64,000 nt of DNA from Flammeovirgaceae bacterium UBA7330 (GCA_002471275.1 DKPQ01000017.1:806001-870000); one strand, 5' to 3'. Positions 1-8,486 are shown, counted from the first letter of the stretch. Numbers and translations are program-made. The notes: generated from the sequence alone by a model not told the origin.

Positions 1-883
1 GGATGTTTGATTTGATGTATTCTTCCAGTTTTGTAATGAACCTGCGTTTGTCGTAGTTCTTTGTCACGATCAGACTGATTTCCCTTACTTTTTTTATTCC
101 ACTAATGCTTTTGAGGTTGGCTTCCTGGTCGCCAGACAAACTCAGAGTGGACAATTCAGGAAGGATGGTCACACCTCCCATGGTATCTACCATTCGGATC
201 AATGAGTCTATGGAATTGCTTCGGTAGATGAAGTTCTTTTCCTTACGCACTTTATTGAGGTCGCACAGATCATTTACCTGGTCACGAAAGCAATTTCCCT
301 CATCCAGCAGCCAAAGGTTGTTGTAAGGGATATCTTCCAGTTTCATTTCATTACTATCACCGATAGATTTATCAGACAGGTAGAGATAAAAGGCCTCATA
401 AAACAAGGGTATTGTTTGGATACCGCTTGTGGTTATTGGCGTAGAGATGATGCCCACATCATATTCACCATGTTTCACAGACTTTACCACATTTTCGGTA
501 ATGGACTCATGAAAATCCAATCTGAAAGTGGGGTATTTATCCTGGATTCTGTTGGAAAAGAGTGGGACAAGAAAAGGTGCCAGGGTGGGAATGATCCCAA
601 TTTTTAACTGACCAGTAAAAGATTCGGTAATTTCCTGAGAGAATCGTGAGAGCTGACTGGCACTGTTTAGGAGTTCCTGAGCTTTCGAAAGAAAGAGTTC
701 ACCATCGGCAGTTACTTCCAGGGGCTTTGTTGACCTGTTGAATAAGGATATCCCAATTTCTTCTTCAAGTTTCTGGATTTGCAAACTAAGTGCTGGCTGA
801 CTGATCCCTAGTTGTTCAGAAGCTTTTTTGAAGTTTTTAAATTTCTTCAGCCTGGTCGCATAAATAAGCTGATTTAGTGTCAT
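1..883 (-). CDS. oxyR: OxyR-like LysR-family regulator (3' end cut by window)
   Basis: Reading the minus strand from the ATG at 881-883 gives 294 residues without a stop, running off the window start. Residues 1-60 are a LysR winged helix-turn-helix (ASEQLGISQPALSLQIQKLE region). The rest is a substrate-binding-type effector domain. Cys198 (codon 290-292) lies in the motif DEGNCFRDQ and Cys207 (codon 263-265) follows nine residues later. These match in context and spacing the peroxide-sensing Cys199/Cys208 of E. coli OxyR, so a thiol-disulfide peroxide sensor is the best call. The C-terminus is missing but probably only about 15-20 residues. The gene is divergent from the ECF sigma gene at 1059. 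The OxyR regulon is not visible here. Confidence 0.9.
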   Translation of the reverse strand, partial: MTLNQLIYATRLKKFKNFKKASEQLGISQPALSLQIQKLEEEIGISLFNRSTKPLEVTADGELFLSKAQELLNSASQLSRFSQEITESFTGQLKIGIIPTLAPFLVPLFSNRIQDKYPTFRLDFHESITENVVKSVKHGEYDVGIISTPITTSGIQTIPLFYEAFYLYLSDKSIGDSNEMKLEDIPYNNLWLLDEGNCFRDQVNDLCDLNKVRKEKNFIYRSNSIDSLIRMVDTMGGVTILPELSTLSLSGDQEANLKSISGIKKVREISLIVTKNYDKRRFITKLEEYIKSNI

Positions 884-913
884 AAGAAAATCTTATTATT
901 GTTGAGTTCTTAT
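882..913. promoter_or_regulatory. Palindrome at the oxyR-like start, possible autoregulatory site
   Basis: ATAAGA (882-887), AAA, TCTTAT (891-896) form a dyad that overlaps the start codon of the LysR gene. A further TTCTTAT follows at 907-913. LysR proteins usually bind dyads near their own promoter, so autoregulation is plausible. The AT-rich composition makes chance a real alternative. Confidence 0.3.
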
Positions 914-1058
914 AACGCAAACTTATATTACAATTAGATGTCTGACCTGCTCAGGGCATGAAAAGTTGGAGGGACAATGCATTGACTTGAAATTATTTTT
1001 TCCGGCAAGCCAACCATTTTGATTAACTTTTAAGTACCACATAGAAAGATTATCGGAA

Positions 1059-1616
1059 TTGAGTCTTGATGACCATATAAAACGAAAACTGATCAAGGCG
1101 TGTATCAGGAATGAGCGAGCTGCACAAAAACAGCTTTATCAAACTTACTATGCATATGCCATGAGCATATGCCTACGGTATTCAAATTCAAAAGATGATG
1201 CAGTGGAGATTTTAAATGATGGTTTCATGAAAGTCTTTAAGTACTTGAAGGGCTTTGACGCAAAGAAACCTTTCAGACCCTGGTTTGGAAGGATCATGGT
1301 CAATGCAGCAATCGATCACTTTAATAAGAATAAGAGCAAGATTGAAACGAGCCAGCTTGAGAAAGCCCTGAATTTATCCGACAAATCGGATATTATTCAG
1401 GGTATTTCTTATGATGAGATTATAGATATGATGCAACAGTTACCTCCCTCATATAGGACCGTCTTTAACCTGTATGTAGTGGAGGGATTTACACACGAAG
1501 AAATAGCGAATCAATTGGGCGTGACAGTTGGGACAACAAAATCCAACCTGTTTAAGGCCAGAAAACATATGCGCGAAATTTTAGAAAAGGTTTTAGAAAA
1601 ACCATATGTCAAATAA
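1059..1616 (+). CDS. ECF RNA polymerase sigma factor
   Basis: This 185-residue sigma-70 family protein has region 2 at about residues 20-95 (the DDAVEILNDGFMKVF segment) and a region 4 helix-turn-helix at about 125-175 (LPPSYRTVFNLYVVEGFTHEEIA, then TVGTTKSNLFKAR). There is no region 1.1 or 3, so it is an ECF factor. The start is a TTG at 1059. An in-frame stop at 1020-1022 and the lack of any ATG before region 2 make TTG the likely choice. It overlaps the next gene by 11 bp, which points to translational coupling with its probable membrane anti-sigma partner. The signal it answers to is unknown. Confidence 0.9.
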   Translation: MSLDDHIKRKLIKACIRNERAAQKQLYQTYYAYAMSICLRYSNSKDDAVEILNDGFMKVFKYLKGFDAKKPFRPWFGRIMVNAAIDHFNKNKSKIETSQLEKALNLSDKSDIIQGISYDEIIDMMQQLPPSYRTVFNLYVVEGFTHEEIANQLGVTVGTTKSNLFKARKHMREILEKVLEKPYVK

Positions 1617-3075
1617 AGAGGAAAATATTGACCGTTTTGTAAAGAAGGTTATATCGCAATATGAGGTGCGATATGATGAAACTCATTGGGAGGCCCTGGA
1701 GAAGCAGCTGGATGCTGAGATGCCGGTTGTACCACCTGCCAGTCCGCTCTTAACCATTCCAACTATTATCATGTCTGTAGTAGGTGGGATGATCCTGATG
1801 CTTGGCATCCTCTGGATGGGAGGCACCTTCGATGATGATGAAGCGGGAGAATTGGTTGGTATGAATCCGGGAACAGAAGAAATAAAGAATGGGAATACGG
1901 AGGATGGAAAGCGGATTCAAATTGCAGGTACCCATAATTACCCGGAACCGAACAGAGAAAGTGGTCAGGATAAGGAGCAGGTTGGGTCGAGTATTGATCA
2001 GTCGAGCTCTGAGCGTTTCCTAAACACTGCTGAGTCGAATGACAATGTCAAGTCAGTGGTGGAAATAGATGATAATGAGCGGATTAGCATAAGTAATCAA
2101 CAGGCGAGTTCTAATACTCATTCAGGTCCTAACAACCTACCAGATCAGGTTGAAGGTAGGGGTCCGGATGGGTTAAGCATTGATGATACAAGACATGACC
2201 ATTTCTCAAATACCAGTGATTTAGATGGTGGGGTTGATTCAGGTGATGGAGACATGATACTGACTGATGATGAGGATATACCTTTCGTTGCACGGCAAGT
2301 CACCACAGAACAACAACAAGGAGGTTTGATCACCCTGCCGATCTATCATACATATAATCACGACATTCCTACTTCAACGTATGATATTTTGATCTCCACT
2401 GATCCATCGGATAATCGGGTATTAAGTTCGGCGGATTTGACACCGGATGATGATGTTGTCCCCAATAACAGAAAACTCTTTACCTACGGTATTGCATTGG
2501 GCTTTTCACCGGACTTTAACAGTGTCGGGATGAAGGAAAGTATGGAGGTGTCCGGGCAAGCCGGGTTACAGTTTATTATCACTTTCAGAAACAGGTTGAG
2601 TCTGGCCACAGGAGCCTTCTATGGGAAGAAAAAGTTTATCACCTCCGGAGAAAATTACTTTCCTCCAAATGAATATTGGAAGAGGTATACCAATGGTGTG
2701 ATTCCGGAGGAAGTAAATGGACACATTGTTGTAGTGGACATTCCGATCAATCTCACCTACAATTGGAATCCAGAAAGTCGCTTTCAGTTTATATCAAGTA
2801 TTGGAGTCAGCAATTACTTCATACTGAGCGAAGACTGTACCTATAAATTCAGCAGCTATAATCCCGGAACGGAGTATGGCTGGGATTCGGATGAAATGAC
2901 CAGGGAAATGTTCGGTGTTGGAAATTTATCTGTAGGGGTAATGTGGTATATGAAACCGAGGATAAATATACGGGTGGAACCTTACATTAAGATTCCGCTA
3001 AAAGAAGTTGGATGGGGAAGCGTGGATTTGTACAGTGCAGGCTCATTAATCTCTATTCAATATACATTTAATTAA
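1606..3075 (+). CDS. Probable anti-sigma/beta-barrel membrane protein partnered with the ECF sigma factor
   Basis: The 489-residue product has a charged N-terminal cytoplasmic-looking segment (1-47), one hydrophobic helix (about 49-72), a long acidic Ser/Asp/Gly-rich linker (about 75-290), and a C-terminal part (about 295-489) with alternating aromatic/hydrophobic strands ending in YTFN. The tail resembles PorT-like outer-membrane beta-barrels. It starts 11 bp before the sigma gene ends, the usual position of an anti-sigma factor. I infer that residues 1-47 hold the sigma factor and that the helix anchors the protein in the inner membrane. If the tail really inserts in the outer membrane, the roughly 200-residue linker would cross the periplasm. 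No conserved anti-sigma motif is visible, so the anti-sigma role rests on context. Confidence 0.65.
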   Translation: MSNKEENIDRFVKKVISQYEVRYDETHWEALEKQLDAEMPVVPPASPLLTIPTIIMSVVGGMILMLGILWMGGTFDDDEAGELVGMNPGTEEIKNGNTEDGKRIQIAGTHNYPEPNRESGQDKEQVGSSIDQSSSERFLNTAESNDNVKSVVEIDDNERISISNQQASSNTHSGPNNLPDQVEGRGPDGLSIDDTRHDHFSNTSDLDGGVDSGDGDMILTDDEDIPFVARQVTTEQQQGGLITLPIYHTYNHDIPTSTYDILISTDPSDNRVLSSADLTPDDDVVPNNRKLFTYGIALGFSPDFNSVGMKESMEVSGQAGLQFIITFRNRLSLATGAFYGKKKFITSGENYFPPNEYWKRYTNGVIPEEVNGHIVVVDIPINLTYNWNPESRFQFISSIGVSNYFILSEDCTYKFSSYNPGTEYGWDSDEMTREMFGVGNLSVGVMWYMKPRINIRVEPYIKIPLKEVGWGSVDLYSAGSLISIQYTFN

Positions 3076-3143
3076 AAATTAATCACATATATCTTGCTGA
3101 TTTGAAATGAGTTATCCATATTTATTTAAATTTTTAGTTTGCT

Positions 3144-3227
3144 ATGCGAAAGATCCGAATTCTAATCCACGTCGCACAGATCCTTTTAATGGCTCTGATG
3201 TACACCAGCATTGCCTTAATGGCATAG
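3144..3227 (+). CDS. Possible small membrane peptide, 27 codons
   Basis: The ATG at 3144 opens a 27-residue frame that begins MRKIRIL and continues with one hydrophobic stretch rich in Leu, Met, Ala and Ile, ending at a TAG at 3225-3227. It has the shape of a single-pass membrane peptide with a positive N-terminus. A strong intrinsic terminator starts 20 bp after the stop, as expected for a short monocistronic unit. I do not recognise the peptide. The alternative is that the region is only the untranslated tail of the upstream operon. Confidence 0.4.
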   Translation: MRKIRILIHVAQILLMALMYTSIALMA

Positions 3228-3247
3228 TTTGTCAAACAGATGTGAAT

Positions 3248-3280
3248 AAAGGTACAGGCCTGGGGCCTGTGCCTTTTTTA
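3248..3280 (+). terminator. Strong Rho-independent terminator
   Basis: Left arm 3248-3260 (AAAGGTACAGGCC), loop TGG, right arm 3264-3276 (GGCCTGTGCCTTT) with one G-U pair, followed by more T. The 13-bp GC-rich stem and U-tract make it one of the clearest terminators in the window. It separates the sigma/anti-sigma and small-peptide unit from the YceI gene. Confidence 0.88.
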
Positions 3281-3331
3281 GTTTCCCGCTATATCAGACG
3301 GGTTTCTTACCAGCTCGCCGACTTAAAGTCA

Positions 3332-3877
3332 ATGCTATTTGTTTTACTCCTGGTCAGCTCTGTCCATTTGTATGCGCAGGGTCCACTAATTGATAAGAAT
3401 GGGACTGCCAGATTTTATTCTGAGGCTCCGGTAGAAAATATCGAAGCCATCAATGATAAAGCTGTTGGAGCAATAGACTTAAGTAATGGCAGTGTTGCAG
3501 TGAGTATGCTCATGAAGGACTTTGAATTCGAGAAGTCGCTTATGAAGGAACACTTCAATGAGAACTATGTAGAATCAGACAAATATCCCAAATCCACATT
3601 CAAAGGTAAAATTCTGGATTTTGATGCGAGGAATTTCAGCAAACCGGGGAGTTATGTATTTAAAGTTTCCGGGGAGCTTACTATCCACGGTGTCACTAAT
3701 CCATTGGAGACGGAAATTCAATGTCAGGTTTCCAATGAAGCTATCGCTGTAACGACAAAATTCATTGTCGCAGTAGCCAAATTTAAAATTGCCATACCTA
3801 AAATAGTGTTTTACAATATAGCGGAAGAAGTAGAAGTAACTGCTAGCTTTAATTTCAAAACAAATCCAAGTAAATGA
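3332..3877 (+). CDS. YceI family periplasmic protein
   Basis: I start this at the ATG at 3332 (181 residues), because MLFVLLLVSSVHLYAQ is a good signal peptide. The open frame upstream crosses the terminator at 3248-3280 and has no protein-like character. The mature part fits YceI, a lipocalin-like barrel that binds polyisoprenoid or similar lipids. Typical features are the KDFEFEKSLMKEHFNENYVE segment, YPKSTFKG, and the ELTIHGVTNPLE motif. The stop overlaps the next start by 4 bp (ATGA), so it is co-translated with the DUF5777 protein. This pairing is common in Bacteroidota. The natural ligand is not known. Confidence 0.88.
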   Translation: MLFVLLLVSSVHLYAQGPLIDKNGTARFYSEAPVENIEAINDKAVGAIDLSNGSVAVSMLMKDFEFEKSLMKEHFNENYVESDKYPKSTFKGKILDFDARNFSKPGSYVFKVSGELTIHGVTNPLETEIQCQVSNEAIAVTTKFIVAVAKFKIAIPKIVFYNIAEEVEVTASFNFKTNPSK

Positions 3878-4728
3878 GATTCATATTCCTTAGCCTCCTG
3901 TTGATTTTCAATGTTTATTTTTTATACGCCCAGGATGATCTATTAAGTCAAATCGACCAGGATTTAGATCCAGAGAGCGTTGAAGTTTCCAGTACGTTCA
4001 AAGGAACAAGACTGATCAATGGTCATTCTGTAGAAACACGGTCAAAAAAGAATCTTACATTTATCATTTCTCATCGATTTGGCAACATTCGTGGAGGAGC
4101 CTATGAGTTTTTTGGAATGGACGGTGCCAATATCAGGTTAGGTCTTGACTATGCCATTACCGATAAGTTTACCGTGGGCATTGGGAGAAACTCTCTGGGA
4201 AAGCATTTAGATGGATTTGCTAAATACCGAATATTACGACAATCCGGGGGGGAGAAACAAATCCCCGTTTCACTCACTTATTTTGGGTCTGCCGCGTATA
4301 GGACTGTTCGGACGGAGCCAGAACGGACCTTTCAGCAAAACCTGGCCTTTACCCATCAATTGTTGATTGCACGGAAGATCTCATCAGCAATTTCCCTGCA
4401 ATTGATGCCGGTTTGGGTACATTATAACGCTGTGAGTGTTCTTGAGAACAATGATGTTTTTGCAGTGGGTGTCGGAGGAAGATATAAAATCGGAAAACGC
4501 TTCTCTGTAAACATTGAATATTATCACCAGATTCAGGAATTAAATCCCGATTATTTCAATGCCCTGGCATTGGGTTTTGACATAGATACCGGAGGGCATA
4601 TTTTCCAGTTTCACATCACCAATTCAGCGGCCATGATCGCCAAAGGATTCGTGGGCGAAACAACAGATGATTTTTTTGGAGGTAATATCCACCTTGGTTT
4701 TAATATCACCCGAAACTTTCAGCTTTAA
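3874..4728 (+). CDS. DUF5777 family beta-barrel protein
   Basis: The 284-residue protein begins with a signal peptide (MRFIFLSLLLIFNVYFLYAQ) and has the DUF5777 pattern: STFKGTRLINGHSVET, then NLTFIISHRFG and YEFFGMDGANIRLGLDYAITD, followed by amphipathic strands ending in an aromatic-rich C-terminus (FNITRNFQL). It is probably an outer-membrane barrel. The ATGA overlap with the YceI gene suggests that the two act together, perhaps in lipid or redox-cofactor handling. That role is inferred from the partnership only. Its end overlaps the convergent DMT gene by 4 bp, leaving no room for a separate terminator. Confidence 0.8.
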   Translation: MRFIFLSLLLIFNVYFLYAQDDLLSQIDQDLDPESVEVSSTFKGTRLINGHSVETRSKKNLTFIISHRFGNIRGGAYEFFGMDGANIRLGLDYAITDKFTVGIGRNSLGKHLDGFAKYRILRQSGGEKQIPVSLTYFGSAAYRTVRTEPERTFQQNLAFTHQLLIARKISSAISLQLMPVWVHYNAVSVLENNDVFAVGVGGRYKIGKRFSVNIEYYHQIQELNPDYFNALALGFDIDTGGHIFQFHITNSAAMIAKGFVGETTDDFFGGNIHLGFNITRNFQL

Positions 4729-5606
4729 GCTCTTTTCTTTTGCTGTACAGACCGGTAGCTTTCTAATCCTGCAGTAAACAAGATAATTGTACCTGCCAAT
4801 ATGGTCTGCCCTTTAGGGATTTCATCCAGGATCAAAAACGCCAGTAGGGTCCCCAGGAGGGGAGTGAGGCAACTCATGATGCTTACTGTAGTCACAGAAA
4901 AGTTTTTAAGACTTCTTACGAATAGTGTATGTCCAAAAGCAGTTGTTACGAGTCCCAGGATCAGAAGTGCTTCCCAGTCACCCTGTACGATCTGTGAGCT
5001 AAAGTCCAATTTGTAGATAAAAATTGCTGGCCAAAGTAATAACGTGAGAATGGCCATTTGATAATACATCAATGTAAGCCCACCATGATCACTGAGATTT
5101 TTTTTCATCAGGATGTTTCTCACCGCATAGAAAAACCCAGCCAGTAAACCCAGGAAGACTCCACGGGTGACAGTGTTGTCGAAGTTAAGGTCAGGCACAA
5201 GAAAGAAGACCCCTATCAGCGCAATGAATGAAAGAAGTAGCGATCCCTTATCAAACCTGGTTTTCAATAGGATCGGCTCCAGTAGTGCAGTCATGATGGG
5301 GTAGGTGAACATGGAAAGCATAGCAATCGCCACATTCGATGCCTGAAGGGCACTGAAATAGCTGATCCAGTGTGCACCAAGGAATATTGAGCTGATTAGG
5401 ACAATCCTGAAGTGACGACCCCACCCGATGAAAGTCGACTTTTTTAATGCTTTAAGAATCAGAAACAGCGTAATTAGCGCGATCACGGATCTAATCCAAA
5501 TCGTAACAGGTGTAGGTAGAGTGATATATCGGCCAAGAACCCCGGAAGAGCTCATGAGACAAATAGCAAAAGTGAGTTGAAGAAGCTGGAAAAGATGTGT
5601 GTTCAT
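4725..5606 (-). CDS. DMT (EamA) family transporter
   Basis: This 293-residue protein has about ten hydrophobic segments arranged as two EamA repeats (roughly residues 5-140 and 150-285). It has the usual SxVLGRYITLP and SALQASNVAIAML features of the first repeat and FGHTLFVRSLKNFSVTTVSIMSCLTPLLG in the second. Members export amino acids, nucleobases or other metabolites across the inner membrane. The substrate cannot be read from the sequence. The start codon is at 5604-5606, with a -7-like box just upstream. Confidence 0.88.
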   Translation of the reverse strand: MNTHLFQLLQLTFAICLMSSSGVLGRYITLPTPVTIWIRSVIALITLFLILKALKKSTFIGWGRHFRIVLISSIFLGAHWISYFSALQASNVAIAMLSMFTYPIMTALLEPILLKTRFDKGSLLLSFIALIGVFFLVPDLNFDNTVTRGVFLGLLAGFFYAVRNILMKKNLSDHGGLTLMYYQMAILTLLLWPAIFIYKLDFSSQIVQGDWEALLILGLVTTAFGHTLFVRSLKNFSVTTVSIMSCLTPLLGTLLAFLILDEIPKGQTILAGTIILFTAGLESYRSVQQKKRA

Positions 5607-5622
5607 ACCCCGAATTGAGGTG

Positions 5623-5630
5623 CAAACTTA
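5623..5630 (-). promoter_or_regulatory. Bacteroidota-type -7 box for the DMT gene
   Basis: The minus strand reads TAAGTTTG, an exact fit to TAnnTTTG, placed to give a leader of about 10 nt before the ATG at 5604-5606. I see no clear -33 TTTG at the proper distance, so the call rests on one element. Confidence 0.4.
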
Positions 5631-5717
5631 GTCCTTTTTGGAAGTTTGTGATTTTGACTTTGAGGTTAAATCAGATAAGAAACACCGTTTGAATACTTGA
5701 TATACTATTTTTGGTGC

Positions 5718-6290
5718 ATGAAGATCCAATTCAAGCCCAGAACCAGTCATAAGAATGTCTGGATGTTTTATGCTGTACTCACTTTCTTTCTTGTAATATT
5801 CGTTTTTCTGCTTCCGGTAGGTGAGGAGCCTATGTTATGGGCCGTGTTTGGGTTTCTGTTTTTGTTATTTGCTATTGTCTTTGTTCAGGCAGCGGCTATA
5901 CCCTTTGGCTATGCTGTTTCTGATGAAGGGCTCATCCTAAGACACTATTCAAGCAAACTTATTCCATTTGATCAGATCAAAGTGATCAGGAGTATTGATT
6001 CGGAAATCACCTCCAGGTTGCTTGAGACCGTTCGTAACAAAGAGGCCACTGCAACCAATGATCTGGATTTCCTAGGCGCCATGAAAAGCAGGGTTACCTA
6101 TGGGAAAATGATCCAGTATTGTTCATTTCAGATCGTAAACCAGGATTCAAAAGTAGGGAGGAAGATCACCAATGTGAAAGCCATTACATCGGGAGATTTT
6201 GTTGTGGTGATTACAGAAAATGATGAGTTGTTTCTTATTTCTCCCCAGGACCCACAGGGGTTGATCAGGGAAGTGGAAAAACACCTTTAG
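5718..6290 (+). CDS. PH-domain-like membrane protein
   Basis: The first ATG at 5718 gives 190 residues. A TTG 21 bp upstream would add seven residues but is less likely. Two hydrophobic helices (about 16-34 and 42-64) sit near the N-terminus. They are followed by a soluble part with GYAVSDEGLILRHYSSKLIPFDQIKVIRSID, the pattern of bacterial PH (bPH) domains. The soluble domain probably faces the cytoplasm. It is divergent from the DMT gene and stands alone. No enzymatic role is suggested. Confidence 0.65.
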   Translation: MKIQFKPRTSHKNVWMFYAVLTFFLVIFVFLLPVGEEPMLWAVFGFLFLLFAIVFVQAAAIPFGYAVSDEGLILRHYSSKLIPFDQIKVIRSIDSEITSRLLETVRNKEATATNDLDFLGAMKSRVTYGKMIQYCSFQIVNQDSKVGRKITNVKAITSGDFVVVITENDELFLISPQDPQGLIREVEKHL

Positions 6291-6291
6291 C

Positions 6292-6331
6292 ACAAAACAA
6301 AAGAGGCAGTACTCTTACGACCACTGCCTCC
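6292..6331 (-). terminator. Terminator of the orphan lipoprotein gene
   Basis: GAGGCAGT (6304-6311) and ACTGCCTC (6324-6331) form an 8-bp stem. Read on the minus strand it is followed by a T-rich run (TTTTGTTTTG). It lies just past the stop at 6353 and could also stop transcripts arriving from the plus-strand gene. Confidence 0.7.
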
Positions 6332-6352
6332 ATCTATATTTGTGACTGATAA

Positions 6353-7162
6353 TTAACAATCTACATCCTGTAGCTGGCTGTCCCAGCAATGGAATGCATC
6401 ATCCTGAAAATGGGCTGCACTTTTTACCCTTCCGTTTTTATCTACACTGTGCCAATCAACAGTAATGGTATTGTCAGCTTTTGTGTCAACGATAACAACA
6501 CTTCTGTTGAAATCACCACTTGTGGTTGCAGTGTAGCTTATTGAGCTGTTCAGGCTATCACCCTCTTTTTCTACGGTGAAAGTAGCGTTAGCCTTTCCTT
6601 CCACTTCTGACTTTTCCCACTCAGTGGATAACCATGGAGTAGGGTTTGCAAAACTTTCATAGAGTGTCCATGAACCAGATTCACCATTGATGGCTGAAGT
6701 ACCCTCGAACCAAACGAAGTCTTCGAAAATGCCTGCTTTGGAAATACTTCCGGTCCAAATCACATCAGGACCCTGAATTTCAGCAGTAAGTTTCACGGAA
6801 TATTCACCATGAGCACCCACATTGACGTCATAAGCCCAGATCCACAGACCTAAGTCAGCGTCAAAAGAAACATCTTGTGTCAATGCTACCTTATAAGCGG
6901 TCACAGGAACAATGAGTGCCGAACCAAGGATGGCAGAATAAACGGTAACATTTGTAGCCGCATACACCCAGTTATTAACCACATTGACCCTTCCGCTTTC
7001 ATCTCCACCTTCCTCAAAATAGTTGAAGTCTGGTGACATACTTGAGGACGGTGGCATTGTTGGGGGATCCCCACCATCCATTTCATTGTCTTCATTACAT
7101 GCTGTGAACAGGAAAAGTCCGGCCAATAGCACCGTGAATAAATTGAATCGTTTGAAATTCAT
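6353..7162 (-). CDS. Orphan lipoprotein, function unknown
   Basis: The preferred start is the ATG at 7160-7162 (269 residues), which puts a lipoprotein signal at the very N-terminus: KRF, then a hydrophobic core, then lipobox FTAC with Cys22. Frames further upstream lack a signal. After the Cys comes an acidic flexible stretch (NEDNEMDGG) and a Pro/Ser-rich spacer, then about 220 residues rich in beta-strand and aromatic residues (WIWAYDVNVGAHGEYSVKL, SGSWTLYE). The start of the mature protein resembles other Bacteroidota surface lipoproteins, but I do not recognise the domain. It is monocistronic with its own terminator. A Cys near each end (CWDSQ, DVDC) could form a disulfide. Confidence 0.7.
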   Translation of the reverse strand: MNFKRFNLFTVLLAGLFLFTACNEDNEMDGGDPPTMPPSSSMSPDFNYFEEGGDESGRVNVVNNWVYAATNVTVYSAILGSALIVPVTAYKVALTQDVSFDADLGLWIWAYDVNVGAHGEYSVKLTAEIQGPDVIWTGSISKAGIFEDFVWFEGTSAINGESGSWTLYESFANPTPWLSTEWEKSEVEGKANATFTVEKEGDSLNSSISYTATTSGDFNRSVVIVDTKADNTITVDWHSVDKNGRVKSAAHFQDDAFHCWDSQLQDVDC

Positions 7163-7382
7163 GTACATATACTGTTTCTTTTTGGTTTTGCTTTCTAATA
7201 CCACAGAAGCCGTGCCAAAGTCTACAAACTGTGCTTTTATAGATAAAAAAAGGTTTGGAACACGGGATGATATCAAAATGAAAATCCCATTCTCTTTTTG
7301 AAAATGAAAAAAATTACTTTACGACCGCAAGTTTTTAATGCCTGGTGTCATCTAACATTTATTAAACAAAAAATAAAAGGTT

Positions 7383-7871
7383 ATGAATTTAAGAAGTAAG
7401 ATGAGCATCCTGACCCTAGTTGGGGCGATGATGCTGGTTCCCATGTTTTCATTTGGTCAGCGCTCACCATCACCGGAAAGGCACAGAGATGAAGAAGGCA
7501 GACAAAATAATGAACGAAGGATGGAAAATGTACTTGACCTGACGGATGCGCAAAGAGATCAGGCTAAGGAAATCAAGATGAGTGCTGCAGCTGAAATTTT
7601 ACCTATATCAAATCACGTGAATGAAATCAGAGCAAAACTCAAAACTTTAGAGACAGCGAAAGATGTGGATATGAAGTTGGTCAATAAAAATATCGATGAA
7701 ATGGCCAGGCTCAATGCAGAGATTCACAAGATCCGTGCAAAGTCGAATCAGGAATTCAGAGCAATGCTGACTGATGAACAACGGGTGACCTATGATACCA
7801 GGGTTTTATCCAGAAAGCCGGAGGATCAGGGTGCAAGACGTACAAACAGACCATCGGGAGGTCGTCATTAG
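7383..7871 (+). CDS. Spy/LTXXQ-like periplasmic protein
   Basis: The 162-residue protein has a signal peptide (about 1-25, ending SFGQ). The helical mature part has two LTxxQ-type motifs (LTDAQRDQAKEIK near residue 52 and LTDEQR near 130), as in the Spy/CpxP family of periplasmic chaperones and stress sensors. The tail is basic and Arg/Gly-rich. It ends 9 bp before the ECF sigma gene at 7881, and a related helical protein closes the same operon. I infer that it takes part in sensing or buffering envelope stress or metal ions. Confidence 0.7.
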   Translation: MNLRSKMSILTLVGAMMLVPMFSFGQRSPSPERHRDEEGRQNNERRMENVLDLTDAQRDQAKEIKMSAAAEILPISNHVNEIRAKLKTLETAKDVDMKLVNKNIDEMARLNAEIHKIRAKSNQEFRAMLTDEQRVTYDTRVLSRKPEDQGARRTNRPSGGRH

Positions 7872-7880
7872 AGGTTTTGT

Positions 7881-8486
7881 GTGTACCTTGAAAGAATAGG
7901 TGATAGACAAGCAGCATTGGCTTTGAAACAAATAGTTGAGGACGTACCAGACTTACAATATGATCTGGAGAAACTTGTAAAGGAAAATCAATCAAAGGTT
8001 TACAATGTCTGCTTGTCTATTTTGCAAAATCCAGCAGATGCCGAGGACATCAGCCAGGAAGTTTTTATGCATATCATTAGCCATATTGGGCAGTTCAGGA
8101 ATCAGTCCGAACTGTCTACCTGGATATATCGGGTAACCGTCAACAAGTGCCTTGAGGAATTGCGAAGTCGGAAAAGAAAGAAACGATGGGCCCGACTCGT
8201 CAGTCTGGGTGGGAATTTTGAAGAGGAGGTTGACGTGCCACATTTTGAGCATCCCGGAGTATTGTTGGAAAACAAGGAAAGAGCCGACATTCTTTTTTCT
8301 ATGATGGCACGGCTACCAGATAAGCAAAATGTGGCTTTTACCCTACATAGAATTGAGGGTTTAAGCTATAAGGAAATTTCAGATGTTATGAAGATTTCAA
8401 TAAGTGCGGTAGAATCACTGATACATCGGGCAAAAGGAAATCTTCAAAAATCACTTAAAGTATTTTATCAAAAACAGTGGTTATGA
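7881..8486 (+). CDS. ECF RNA polymerase sigma factor (RpoE/CnrH-like)
   Basis: The 201 residues start at a GTG at 7881. A TTG further in is possible and would shorten the protein by 12 residues. Region 2 is near 35-105 (NPADAEDISQEVFMHIISHI, then STWIYRVTVNKCLEELRSRKRK). Region 4 is near 140-195 (RLPDKQNVAFTLHRIEGLSYKEISDVM, then SAVESLIHRAK). The stop overlaps the ATG of the next gene (ATGA at 8483-8486), the usual coupling with an anti-sigma factor. Flanking Spy- and CnrX-like genes suggest a role in envelope or metal stress. Confidence 0.9.
   Translation: MYLERIGDRQAALALKQIVEDVPDLQYDLEKLVKENQSKVYNVCLSILQNPADAEDISQEVFMHIISHIGQFRNQSELSTWIYRVTVNKCLEELRSRKRKKRWARLVSLGGNFEEEVDVPHFEHPGVLLENKERADILFSMMARLPDKQNVAFTLHRIEGLSYKEISDVMKISISAVESLIHRAKGNLQKSLKVFYQKQWL

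Noticed and set aside
416..607. 63-codon plus-strand frame near the window start
   Set aside because: It is antisense to the OxyR-like gene, whose frame is conserved throughout.
3107..3331. N-terminal 75-residue extension of the YceI frame
   Set aside because: It crosses a strong terminator and has no protein-like pattern; the ATG at 3332 begins a proper signal peptide.
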